Positions 6,642 through 13,343 of a DNA stretch of 13,701 nt are shown here, piece by piece; the first letter of the stretch is position 1, and each line of letters begins with the position of its first letter. Origin of the DNA: Betaproteobacteria bacterium (GTDB lineage Bacteria > Pseudomonadota > Gammaproteobacteria > Burkholderiales > Burkholderiaceae); NCBI GenBank assembly GCA_009921765.1, contig RFXC01000107.1, positions 1-13,701 on the forward strand, in the 5' to 3' direction. The notes below the pieces were generated by a model. That model was not told the origin of the DNA. It saw only the letters and a list, made by a program, of their open reading frames with translations, and searched no databases. The translations under genes and the position numbers were made by a program.

Positions 6642-7643
6642 TCAGTCTGCCCGGATGCCGCGCGCGGTAATCACCTTTTCCCAGGTGGCGGTCTCGGCGC
6701 GAATGTGCGCGGCGAATGCAGCCGGAGTCATCGGGCTTGCGGTCATCGCCTGAGCGCTCAACTGTCGGGTGACAGCCTCGGTTGCGAGGGCGGCGGCGGC
6801 GTCGCGCGCGAGCTGGGCCACGACATCAGGCGGCGTGCCGGCTGGCGCCATCAGCCCGTACCAGGAGCTCACCACCACACCGTCCACCCCCAGCTCGGCC
6901 AGAGTGGGGATATCGGGGGCCACGGGGCTGCGCGTGCTGTCGGTAATGGCGAGCGCCACCAGGCGTCCGGCGCGGACCTGGGGAAGCGCAGCCGGCAGGT
7001 TGCTGAACATGAGAGGCACCACGCCTGCGATCACATCATTGATCGCAGGCCCCGTTCCCTTGTAGGGCACATGCTGCAGATCGAGTCCGAGTTGCTGGCG
7101 AAACAGTTCACCCGCCAGATGCAGCCCGCTGCCAATACCGGGCGAGGCGTAGGAAAACCGCCTGGGGTCGGCGCGTATCGCTGCAATCAGCGCGGCCAGT
7201 GTGGTGGTGTCGGCCGAGGGATGCGCAACCAACACATTGGGTGCCTTGGCAAGCATGGTGACGGCGGCGAAGTCGCGCTCGATGCGGAACGGAAAATTCG
7301 CCATCAGCGTTGGGTTGATGGTGAGGTTGCCGGCGGGAATCACCAGCAATGTGTGCCCGCTTGGCCGCGCGCGCCGAACCCTGTCCATGCCAGGATTGCC
7401 TGCGCCCCCGGGGACGTTTTCGACGACCGCGGCTTGTCCGTAGCGCTTCTGCAGGCTTTCGGCGAGCAGGCGCGAAAGCACGTCAACCGGGCCGCCTGGC
7501 GGGAACGGCGCCACGATGGTGAACCGCTCCTGTGCCAGCTGGCGAGCGGCTGCGCCGGGCTCATCGGCATGAACAATGTTTGCGAGGCATGCTGCAACCG
7601 TGAGGAGGAGGAATCGTGACAGCATGGAAATCGGAGTGCGCAT
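6642..7643 (-). CDS. Bug/TctC-family periplasmic solute-binding protein
   Basis: A 333-residue protein with a signal peptide (hydrophobic stretch about 11-24, cleavage likely after VHA at 26). Family signs are FTIVAPFPPGGPVDVLSRLLAE near the mature N-terminus, then VVENVPGGAGNPGMDRVRRA, SYASPGIGSGLHLAGELF, HVPYKGTGPAINDVIAGVV and a VVSSWYGLMAPAGTP segment. These match the Bug (Bordetella uptake gene) receptors of tripartite tricarboxylate transporters, which bind carboxylates, dicarboxylates or aromatic acids. No TctA or TctB membrane partner is in the window, so it is an orphan receptor here, common for Bug proteins. It is the last gene of the minus-strand group, 8 bases after the aspartate-dehydrogenase-like gene. 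The ligand is probably the substrate of the cluster (inference). Confidence 0.93.
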   Translation of the reverse strand: MRTPISMLSRFLLLTVAACLANIVHADEPGAAARQLAQERFTIVAPFPPGGPVDVLSRLLAESLQKRYGQAAVVENVPGGAGNPGMDRVRRARPSGHTLLVIPAGNLTINPTLMANFPFRIERDFAAVTMLAKAPNVLVAHPSADTTTLAALIAAIRADPRRFSYASPGIGSGLHLAGELFRQQLGLDLQHVPYKGTGPAINDVIAGVVPLMFSNLPAALPQVRAGRLVALAITDSTRSPVAPDIPTLAELGVDGVVVSSWYGLMAPAGTPPDVVAQLARDAAAALATEAVTRQLSAQAMTASPMTPAAFAAHIRAETATWEKVITARGIRAD

Positions 7644-7651
7644 GAATATGC

Positions 7652-8470
7652 TCAGATGGCCAGGGCCCCGGTTCGGTTGGCAAGAAAGCGCATGGCTGAC
7701 AGTACGGTCAGTGCCGAGGTTCGTGGATTGTCGGGAAGCGGTCGGCCGCGCATGGTGAGGGACATTTCGCCGAACGCGCCGCGGACCATCACCTCATGAA
7801 TGTTGTCCTTGATGCCCGGGTCGGCAATCAGCCGAACGCGCGTGGCATCGAGCCCCAGCCCAGCGAGGGAAATGGTGGCTGCCACATTGGCGTTCTTTGG
7901 GTAAAGCCGTGCTGCCTCGCGAGCATTGGCCTCGAGAAACACCGCCGGCTCGCGCAGTGAATCCAGATCAAGCAGCCGCTCGGCGGGTGAACCGCGCCAG
8001 CCTGATGGGGGCTTTCTACCGGTGTAGACCACTTCGTCGAGACCCGCTAACCGGGCAGCGGCGATTGCATCGATGCCACCGATTGCGCCTGCGAGCAGAT
8101 GCAACCGAGCGCCGCCGCGTGCAGCGGTATCGGCCAGCCGTTCGGCGAGACCATCTTCATGAAGTGCGCCGATCGAAAGGATCGCGCATTCGGTGCCGCG
8201 CGCGAGCGCAGGCTCGACATGGTCGAGGAGCGCCGAGTGTGCTGCGCACTCGACCAGCAGCCTGCAGCGCTCGGGGACTTCGCTCTGCACATCGACAGAG
8301 GCGCCGAGCGCTGCGCGCACTGCCGCGACCCGCTCGGGGCGAACGACCACGCAGTCCAGTCGCGCATTCGGGATGGCTGCGAGGCGAGAGTGGAGTGCCT
8401 GTGCGATGGCCCCCCAGCCGATCAGGGTGAACGGCGCGCTGCCCGGCATGGCGGTAGAAGCGGATGTCAT
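7652..8470 (-). CDS. L-aspartate dehydrogenase-family NAD(P)-dependent oxidoreductase
   Basis: A 272-residue protein of the AspDH (NadX, DUF108) family. A Rossmann motif LIGWGAIAQAL lies at about 16-26. The catalytic part has VVYTGRKPPSGWRG, LYPKNANVAATISLAGLG and DPGIKDNIHEV, where H225 matches the conserved catalytic histidine. It ends with RPLPDNPRTSALTVLSAMR. Family members interconvert aspartate and iminoaspartate/oxaloacetate with NAD(P), feeding NAD synthesis or ammonia release. The ATG overlaps the IclR stop as ATGA, and the Bug gene follows after 8 bases. Nothing for NAD synthesis (nadA, nadC) is nearby; the catabolic setting suggests deamination of an amino or imino acid intermediate instead, which is inference. 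I recall AspDH genes in similar catabolic clusters with SDR, hydrolase and IclR genes (for example around PA3505 of Pseudomonas aeruginosa), unverified. Confidence 0.9.
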   Translation of the reverse strand: MTSASTAMPGSAPFTLIGWGAIAQALHSRLAAIPNARLDCVVVRPERVAAVRAALGASVDVQSEVPERCRLLVECAAHSALLDHVEPALARGTECAILSIGALHEDGLAERLADTAARGGARLHLLAGAIGGIDAIAAARLAGLDEVVYTGRKPPSGWRGSPAERLLDLDSLREPAVFLEANAREAARLYPKNANVAATISLAGLGLDATRVRLIADPGIKDNIHEVMVRGAFGEMSLTMRGRPLPDNPRTSALTVLSAMRFLANRTGALAI

Positions 8471-9315
8471 GGCAAGCCTCCAGCCGTTGAATGCGTGAGA
8501 CGGGTGGCGATCTCGGCTGCCGCCTCCTGCACCTGTTCGGCAAGCGTTTGCGCACGTGCGGCATCGATCCGCTGCGCCGGTACGGTGACGCTCACCACCG
8601 CGGTCACATGCCCGCGCCCGGCGACCACCGGCGCGGCGATGGTGGAGATGCCAGTTTCGAAGCCCCCTTCGCTGATTGCCCAGCCGCGCTTGCGGTCGGC
8701 TGCGATCAGGCGGGACAGCTCGGCGAGGGTCCGGGGGGTGTGTTCGGTGAACCGCTGCAGCGTGGCTTCTGGATACAGACGCTCCAGCTCGGGTGTGCCG
8801 AGATCGGACAGCAGCAGGCGACCCAACACGGTGGCGTGCGCCGGCAGACGGGCACCGACCTGTACCGACTGAAAGAGCGCACTCTCCCCAGGCGCCTTGG
8901 CGATGAACACCACCTCACGGCCGTCTCGCACCACCAGGTGCGCGGAACAGCGCGTTCGATCCCGCAGGCGCGTAATCACCGGGTGACCGATTTCAGTGAG
9001 CTCCATGGAGGCGAGTACCTCAAAGCCCAGGCGCAGCACTCCCAGCCCAAGGCGGTAGGAAGCGCTGTCGTCCACCCGCTCGACGTAGCCTGCTCGCTCA
9101 AGCGTGTGCAGCATCCTGAAAACGGATGCGCGCGGCAGGTCCATGTCGCGTGCGAGCTCCGCACCGGTCAGCTGCGGCGTGCGGCGGCTGAAACGCGAGA
9201 GCAGCTCAAGGCCACGCGCGAGCGCGGGCACGTGGTAGCGATCAGGCTCGGCCTCCGACATGCCGGGGGCGGCAGCGGGCACCGGATCAGCGCGGCCCGG
9301 TATCGATCGATTCAT
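8467..9315 (-). CDS. IclR-family transcriptional regulator
   Basis: A 282-residue regulator. The winged helix-turn-helix covers about 28-90, with LTGAELARDMDLPRASVFRM as the HTH and LERAGYVERVDDSASYRLG as the wing. The IclR effector-binding domain follows (RTRCSAHLVVRDGREVVFIAK, LPAHATVLGRLLLSDL, RGWAISEGGFETGISTIAAPV, VTAVVSVTVPAQR). Such proteins bind small aromatic or organic-acid effectors and control catabolic operons. The ATG at 9315 overlaps the hydrolase stop as ATGA, and its own stop overlaps the next ATG the same way, so it is embedded mid-operon and probably autoregulated. The frame stays open far upstream, but that extension only shadows the hydrolase gene. A second candidate start, at the Met of MSEAEPDRYHV, would remove 18 residues. 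The likely operators are the palindromes at 12661-12705. Confidence 0.93.
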   Translation of the reverse strand: MNRSIPGRADPVPAAAPGMSEAEPDRYHVPALARGLELLSRFSRRTPQLTGAELARDMDLPRASVFRMLHTLERAGYVERVDDSASYRLGLGVLRLGFEVLASMELTEIGHPVITRLRDRTRCSAHLVVRDGREVVFIAKAPGESALFQSVQVGARLPAHATVLGRLLLSDLGTPELERLYPEATLQRFTEHTPRTLAELSRLIAADRKRGWAISEGGFETGISTIAAPVVAGRGHVTAVVSVTVPAQRIDAARAQTLAEQVQEAAAEIATRLTHSTAGGLP

Positions 9316-10169
9316 GGTTCGCCCAGACCCAGAATGGCGTTCACCAGTGCAGGCGCCTCGAGCGGACAGCCGTGGCCGACCGGGCCGAGAGGGGTCCAGG
9401 GCTGGCCGGCTCGGGTCGCGATGTCCTGGCAGCTCTCGGGTGGTGTGATCGTGTCGGCCTGACCGCTTGCAACCACCAGCGGGCCCCGCCAGGTGGCGAG
9501 ATCGGCATCGATATCGCCCCGGGCCAGCATCTCGGTGGCCTGCGTGTAGCCCACTGGATGAACGCGCGCCATGATGGAGCGGACATAGCCGACCAGATCG
9601 GGGTGGGCCTGCGGCGACAGCATGGCCGAAGCGCGGCGCTCTGCAAGGCCTGCAGGACCGTGCTGGCGGAGCGCCTCGAGGCGGTCGTTGCGTCGACGTT
9701 CGCGCTCGGAGGCGTCGGCGCGTCCATAGCCGCGCGCCGGGGCAAACAGCACCAGGCGGCTGATTCGCCCGGGTTGCTGGCGAGCCGCGGCTGAGGCAAT
9801 CAGGCAGCCCATTGATTGACCGGCGAGTGTGATGGGGTGGTTGACGCCCAGCGCATCGAGCCACTCCCAGAGTCGAGTCGCGTAGTCGGCGGCTGTGGGG
9901 CATTCGGCAGCCAGCCGCGTGCTGTTTCCGTAGCCAGGCGCATTCCAGGCGATGACCCGCGGTCGCCGCGATTGCGCGAGGCGGTTGGCGGCTTCGAGTT
10001 GCTCGAGCCAGCTCGCGCCAGCCGAGCCGATGCCGTGCAGCAGCACGTGTGAGACGGGCTGGTCGGAGGCGCCCGCCTGTAGCGATTCAACTCGGGCGCC
10101 GTCGCCGCACGCGGTGGAGATGAGTGAAAGGGCTGTGGCTGATGCCTGAAGTTCGTTGAGCGTACGCAT
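9312..10169 (-). CDS. Alpha/beta-fold hydrolase
   Basis: A 285-residue cytoplasmic enzyme with the full alpha/beta hydrolase signature: oxyanion-hole HG at H45-G46 (VLLHGIGSAG), nucleophile elbow G117-Q-S119-M-G121, catalytic acid D239 (SGQADTITP) and histidine H266 (VGHGCPLE). A cap domain rich in Arg/Glu lies at about 147-215. The sequence looks like the ester or C-C bond hydrolases of catabolic clusters (esterase, enol-lactonase, meta-cleavage hydrolase); which one is not clear. It follows the SDR gene after 27 bases and is coupled by ATGA to the IclR gene. No Shine-Dalgarno stands out before its ATG. Confidence 0.92.
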   Translation of the reverse strand: MRTLNELQASATALSLISTACGDGARVESLQAGASDQPVSHVLLHGIGSAGASWLEQLEAANRLAQSRRPRVIAWNAPGYGNSTRLAAECPTAADYATRLWEWLDALGVNHPITLAGQSMGCLIASAAARQQPGRISRLVLFAPARGYGRADASERERRRNDRLEALRQHGPAGLAERRASAMLSPQAHPDLVGYVRSIMARVHPVGYTQATEMLARGDIDADLATWRGPLVVASGQADTITPPESCQDIATRAGQPWTPLGPVGHGCPLEAPALVNAILGLGEP

Positions 10170-10196
10170 TGGTTTGAGTGGTCAGGGTTCTGGCGT

Positions 10197-10988
10197 TCAG
10201 TGCATGGCAAAGCCGCCGTTTACCGCAAGCAGTTGCCCGGTGACAAAAGCACTGGCAGCCGACAGCAGAAAGAGCACGCTGCCGGTGACATCGTCAGGCA
10301 TCTGTTCGCGCGGAATGGCGCGGCCGTTCAGGTAATGATCATGACGCGCGCGGGGCACGTATTCGGTGGCTTCCACCAGTGTCAGACCGGGTGCGATCGC
10401 ATTGACGGTGATGTGCTCGGGGCCCAGTTCGCGCGCCATTGAGCGCGTCATGGCAATGATGGCGCCCTTGCTTGCCACATAGGCCATCAGGCGCGGCGCA
10501 CCCCATAGCGCGGTGTCGGATGCGATGTTGACAATGCGGCCGCTGCCCGAGGCTTTGAGTGCGGCGCGGGCGGCGCATGCGGCGAGCCACGGACCGCGCA
10601 CGTTGACAGCCATCACGGTGTCCCAGGTGTCGAGATCGATCTGGTCGAGGTCGCGGCCGCCTGAATTCGTGATGGCTGCGTTGTTGAGCAGGCCATCGAG
10701 GCCGCCCATCTGCGAGGTGGCAGCGTGAAGGGCGCTTCGAATGGAGGTTGGGTCGCGCATATCGAGGTCGACGAACATTGCCTGGCTACCCAGTTCGGCA
10801 GCGAGGGCGTGTCCGCGGTCGGTAAGCACGTCACCGAAGGCGACCCGCGCGCCGGCCGCGCAGAGCGCACGCACGAATGCCTCGCCCAGACCGCGCGCGC
10901 CGCCGGTGACAAACACCCGCCGACCGTCAAGGCGAATGACCGGGGAATCGGCGGGGCCAGGTGGGAGAGACCGAAGGTCAGTGGTCAT
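10197..10988 (-). CDS. Short-chain dehydrogenase/reductase (classical SDR)
   Basis: A 263-residue classical SDR. The coenzyme motif TGGARGLG is at 28-35, with D53 at the end of the second strand (VAFGD) favouring NAD(H). NNAA is at 102-105 and the catalytic residues are S157, Y170 and K174 (IASDTALWGAPRLMAYVASK). It ends in FVTGQLLAVNGGFAMH, the usual SDR tail. The enzyme would oxidise an alcohol or a dihydrodiol, or reduce a ketone, in the pathway of this cluster. A Pro-rich extension of about 18 residues precedes the first strand; a later start is not excluded. It sits 33 bases after the permease gene and 27 before the hydrolase gene. Confidence 0.93.
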   Translation of the reverse strand: MTTDLRSLPPGPADSPVIRLDGRRVFVTGGARGLGEAFVRALCAAGARVAFGDVLTDRGHALAAELGSQAMFVDLDMRDPTSIRSALHAATSQMGGLDGLLNNAAITNSGGRDLDQIDLDTWDTVMAVNVRGPWLAACAARAALKASGSGRIVNIASDTALWGAPRLMAYVASKGAIIAMTRSMARELGPEHITVNAIAPGLTLVEATEYVPRARHDHYLNGRAIPREQMPDDVTGSVLFLLSAASAFVTGQLLAVNGGFAMH

Positions 10989-11021
10989 GGTGAGTGCAGT
11001 GGGGCATGGTGGGCAGGCTGA

Positions 11022-11801
11022 TCAGCGATGGGGCGAGTCGGCGCTCGGCAGGTAGTGGAGCACGCGCCGTTCGGCGATCACGACCGCGTAATAGGCAAGG
11101 ATGCCGATCACGGTCAATGCGCCGATCACCACGAACACACCGGCGGTATTGCCCTGGCCTTCGAAGAACACCAGCATGTAGCCCAGGCCCAGATTGCCGC
11201 CCACCAGTTCGCCCACCACCACGCCAATGACTGCAAGCGTGCTCGCGATGCGCAAGCCCGAGAACAGCGCGGGCAGCGTGGTGGGGTATTCGACCATGCG
11301 GAAGATTTGCCACCGCGTGGCCGAGAACGAGCGCGCGAGGTTGGTGAGGTCGACATCGGTGTTGCGCATCGCGGTGAGCACATTGATGAGCACCGGGAAA
11401 AACACGATCAGGATCGCCACCAGAATTTTCGGATAGATGGTGTAGCCCAGCCACATCACAAAAAGCGGCGCAAAGGCGACTTTGGGAGCGATCTGCAACG
11501 CGAGCAGATAGGGCGACAGCACGGCTTCCACCCGCGGGGACGCGCCAAGCGTAAAGCCGATCAGCGCGCCAAGGAGTGACCCCAGCGCAAAGCCGATCAT
11601 GACTTCAGCGGCTGTGATGCCGGCATGGCGCAGCAGTCGCTCGGCTTCCCAGATACGCACGGCTTCGCTGCAGACCTTGGAAAACGGCGGCAGTACGAAA
11701 GCGGGAACGCCCGCGAGTCCGGGGCCCCATTCCCAGGCCGCCAGAAATACGACCAGAACGATGAGGCTCCAGAAACCGGTGATCAGTCGTTCGCGTGGCA
11801 T
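11022..11801 (-). CDS. ABC transporter permease (nitrate/sulfonate/taurine type)
   Basis: A 259-residue inner-membrane protein with about six hydrophobic segments (roughly 8-24, 64-86, 96-118, 122-144, 182-202, 218-243). The cytoplasmic coupling loop (about 150-183, DLTNLARSFSATRWQIFRMV followed by YPTTLPALFSGLRIA) matches the EAA-loop region of SsuC/TauC-like permeases. It pairs with the ATPase gene 11 bases upstream. The family imports sulfonates, nitrate, pyrimidine precursors, phthalate and similar anions. No substrate-binding protein of the SsuA/NMT1 type is in the window, so the ligand is unknown. Confidence 0.93.
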   Translation of the reverse strand: MPRERLITGFWSLIVLVVFLAAWEWGPGLAGVPAFVLPPFSKVCSEAVRIWEAERLLRHAGITAAEVMIGFALGSLLGALIGFTLGASPRVEAVLSPYLLALQIAPKVAFAPLFVMWLGYTIYPKILVAILIVFFPVLINVLTAMRNTDVDLTNLARSFSATRWQIFRMVEYPTTLPALFSGLRIASTLAVIGVVVGELVGGNLGLGYMLVFFEGQGNTAGVFVVIGALTVIGILAYYAVVIAERRVLHYLPSADSPHR

Positions 11802-11812
11802 GGTGGCAGGGG

Positions 11813-12610
11813 TCAGTGCAATTGGGCGCTGTCATCGAGCCTCAAGAGGCCCATCAGCTCGTTTACATAGCTGGTCAGCCTGGGGTGCTTGCGCCGCGCC
11901 ATTGGGTGATGTCGGTCAGGCAGATCAACCCGGATTTGCGCGGCGATGGTGCCAGGACGCTCGCTCATCACCAGGATACGGTCCGACAGGGCCACTGCTT
12001 CCGACAGGTCATGGGTGATGAACAGCACTGTCTTTCGCTGCTCGGCCACGGTTCGCGCGAGGTCCTGCTGGAGCACCATCTTGGTTTGTGCATCGAGTGC
12101 CGAAAACGGCTCATCCATCAGCAGGACCAGAGGATCGACAGCGAGCGTGCGCGCGAGCGCTGCACGCTGCCGCATACCACCCGAGAGCTGATGGGGATAG
12201 TGCTCTCCAAAGCCTTCGAGCCTGCACTGGCGCAGGAGTTGTGTGGAGATCTCGTGGCGGCGCGGCGCTGCCACTCCCCGCAGCTCGAGTCCGAATTCGA
12301 TATTGCGTGCGATCGTGCGCCAGGGCATCAGCAGGTCTTTCTGCAGCATGAAGGCGACGTGCGGATTCGGACCGCTGACGAGGGTGCCCGCCACCCGGAC
12401 AGTGCCCGCGCTCGGTGGGGCGAGACCTGCGCCGAGATTGAGCAGGGTGCTCTTGCCGCAGCCCGAGGGACCGATCAGCGACACCACTTCTCCCTCTGCA
12501 ACGTCGAACGTGACCTGGGTGGCAGCGAGCAGTTCGGTGTCGGAGCCCTTCACCCGGAAACGCTTGTCGACGCCGATGAACTCGATTGCTGGCGGGAGGG
12601 GGGGAGACAT
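11813..12610 (-). CDS. ABC transporter ATP-binding protein (SsuB/TauB-like)
   Basis: A 265-residue ATPase that powers the permease encoded next. It has Walker A GPSGCGKST (47-55), the Q-loop Q90 (FMLQKDLLMPWRT, typical of the SsuB/TauB group), signature LSGGMRQR (142-149), Walker B LVLLMDEP with catalytic E167, the D-loop SALDAQTK and the switch H200. A C-terminal stretch of about 50 residues follows, as usual in this family. It is the first gene of the minus-strand seven-gene group; the AT-richer spacer upstream (12611-12881) must carry its promoter. No strong Shine-Dalgarno precedes the ATG. Confidence 0.95.
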   Translation of the reverse strand: MSPPLPPAIEFIGVDKRFRVKGSDTELLAATQVTFDVAEGEVVSLIGPSGCGKSTLLNLGAGLAPPSAGTVRVAGTLVSGPNPHVAFMLQKDLLMPWRTIARNIEFGLELRGVAAPRRHEISTQLLRQCRLEGFGEHYPHQLSGGMRQRAALARTLAVDPLVLLMDEPFSALDAQTKMVLQQDLARTVAEQRKTVLFITHDLSEAVALSDRILVMSERPGTIAAQIRVDLPDRHHPMARRKHPRLTSYVNELMGLLRLDDSAQLH

Positions 12611-12660
12611 TTGGCACAGAGCCGTTGTTGGGAGGGTTGATAGAGATGATGGTTTTACAA

Positions 12661-12705
12661 ATGAAACTTTAGTTCATACACGAACCAAAAGCGAGCGTTT
12701 TTGGT
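12661..12705. promoter_or_regulatory. Cluster of palindromes, candidate operator of the ABC-SDR-hydrolase operon
   Basis: Three inverted repeats are packed into 45 bases of an AT-richer stretch before the ABC ATPase gene: ATGAA-N7-TTCAT (12661-12677), GTTC-N6-GAAC (12672-12685) and ACCAAAA-N8-TTTTGGT (12684-12705). IclR-family regulators bind short palindromes with GTTC/GAAC or GAAA/TTTC-like arms, so the IclR protein of this operon is the natural candidate. No clear -35/-10 pair for the minus strand could be assigned here. The palindromes are seen directly; the regulator is inferred. Confidence 0.45.
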
Positions 12706-12798
12706 GGCAGGTCCGGATACGGAGCGGCGATGCATGCGCGGGGCACACGGTTCGACGTTCGAGCCGATCGTGCCGGTGTGCGCACTCGGGCCTGCCGC

Positions 12799-12840
12799 TT
12801 GATGTCGGTCAAGACCGGCAGCGAGCGCCCTGCCTATCAT
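12799..12840 (+). promoter_or_regulatory. FNR/ANR-type box and -10 element of a class II promoter
   Basis: TTGATGTCGGTCAA (12799-12812) differs from the FNR/ANR/DNR consensus TTGAT-N4-ATCAA at one base, a common variant. A -10 hexamer TATCAT lies at 12835-12840. This predicts a transcript start near 12847, which puts the box centre at exactly -41.5, the classic class II activator position. No -35 hexamer is needed at such promoters. The leader would be about 35 bases. This suggests oxygen-limited or nitric-oxide-responsive expression of the dksA-like gene. Confidence 0.7.
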
Positions 12841-12881
12841 CGTCCGAGCGGAATTCGAACACGATTGCCTGGGGGCAGTTC

Positions 12882-13274
12882 ATGGCATTGAGCGAACATC
12901 AGATTGCCGATCTGCGTGCGCGGATGATCGCGCGCTCTCGACTGCTTGAGGGAGAAATTGCGGCGAAACTGCGCGAATCCACTGAAGACGCCGAGATGCT
13001 GGGCCGCGTAGGTGACAACGCCGATCTGGCCTGGGTCGAGACCGAAAGCGGGCTGGATCTGAGCGAGGCGCAGCGCGACATTGAAGAGTGGCGCGGGCTG
13101 CGCGACGCGCTGCGGCGGATGGAACTGGGTAGCTACGGCGTGTGCATGGATTGCGGGGCTGAGGTGCCGGTGGAACGGTTGCGTTCACAGCCTCTTGCGT
13201 TGCGCTGTATTGGCTGCCAGTCGTTTAACGAGCGGTTGGGGCCAGCGCGACGGGCAAGGGGCCAGCAGGTGTAG
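12882..13274 (+). CDS. DksA/TraR-family C4 zinc-finger transcription factor
   Basis: A 130-residue protein that would bind in the RNA polymerase secondary channel and, with ppGpp in some members, alter promoter output. Two helices (about 1-42 and 53-82) form the coiled coil. The tip carries D45-N-A-D48-L-A50, matching the DxxDxA motif essential in DksA. The zinc ligands are C88-x2-C91-x17-C109-x2-C112, the same spacing as DksA. The protein is shorter than housekeeping DksA (about 150), lacking the extended N-terminus. The ATG at 12882 is preceded by a weak GGGGG. The frame stays open for 639 bases upstream, but that part only overlaps the ABC gene and its promoter region. It stands alone on its strand and converges with imuB 56 bases away. 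Confidence 0.92.
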   Translation: MALSEHQIADLRARMIARSRLLEGEIAAKLRESTEDAEMLGRVGDNADLAWVETESGLDLSEAQRDIEEWRGLRDALRRMELGSYGVCMDCGAEVPVERLRSQPLALRCIGCQSFNERLGPARRARGQQV

Positions 13275-13279
13275 GGCTT

Positions 13280-13343
13280 GCCAAGGCGGTGGGGCTAGCC
13301 GAGGCGGTGGAGCGGGCCAAGGCGGTGGGGCTAGCCAAAGCGG
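13280..13343. repeat. 18-bp tandem repeat across the imuB stop codon
   Basis: A unit GCCAAGGCGGTGGGGCTA occurs at 13280-13297 and identically at 13316-13333, with a diverged copy (GCCGAGGCGGTGGAGCGG) between them and a partial copy (GCCAAAGCGG) at 13334-13343. The last full copy contains the imuB stop codon, and the partial copy encodes the final imuB residues. Each CTA-ending copy makes an 8-base palindrome GGCTAGCC with the next. The array fills the gap between the converging dksA-like and imuB genes. Confidence 0.85.

Noticed and set aside
9316..9903. 196-residue upstream extension of the IclR frame
   Set aside because: It overlaps the hydrolase gene in another frame, is Arg/Pro-rich and lacks homology; the ATGA start at 9315 fits the operon.
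12243..12881. 213-residue upstream extension of the dksA-like frame
   Set aside because: It runs antisense through the ABC ATPase gene and the promoter region; DksA homology starts at 12882.
3690..13330. Transposon or integron as the cause of the imuB-dnaE2 separation
   Set aside because: No transposase, integrase, terminal inverted repeat or matching direct repeat was found at either boundary; the two tandem arrays have different units.
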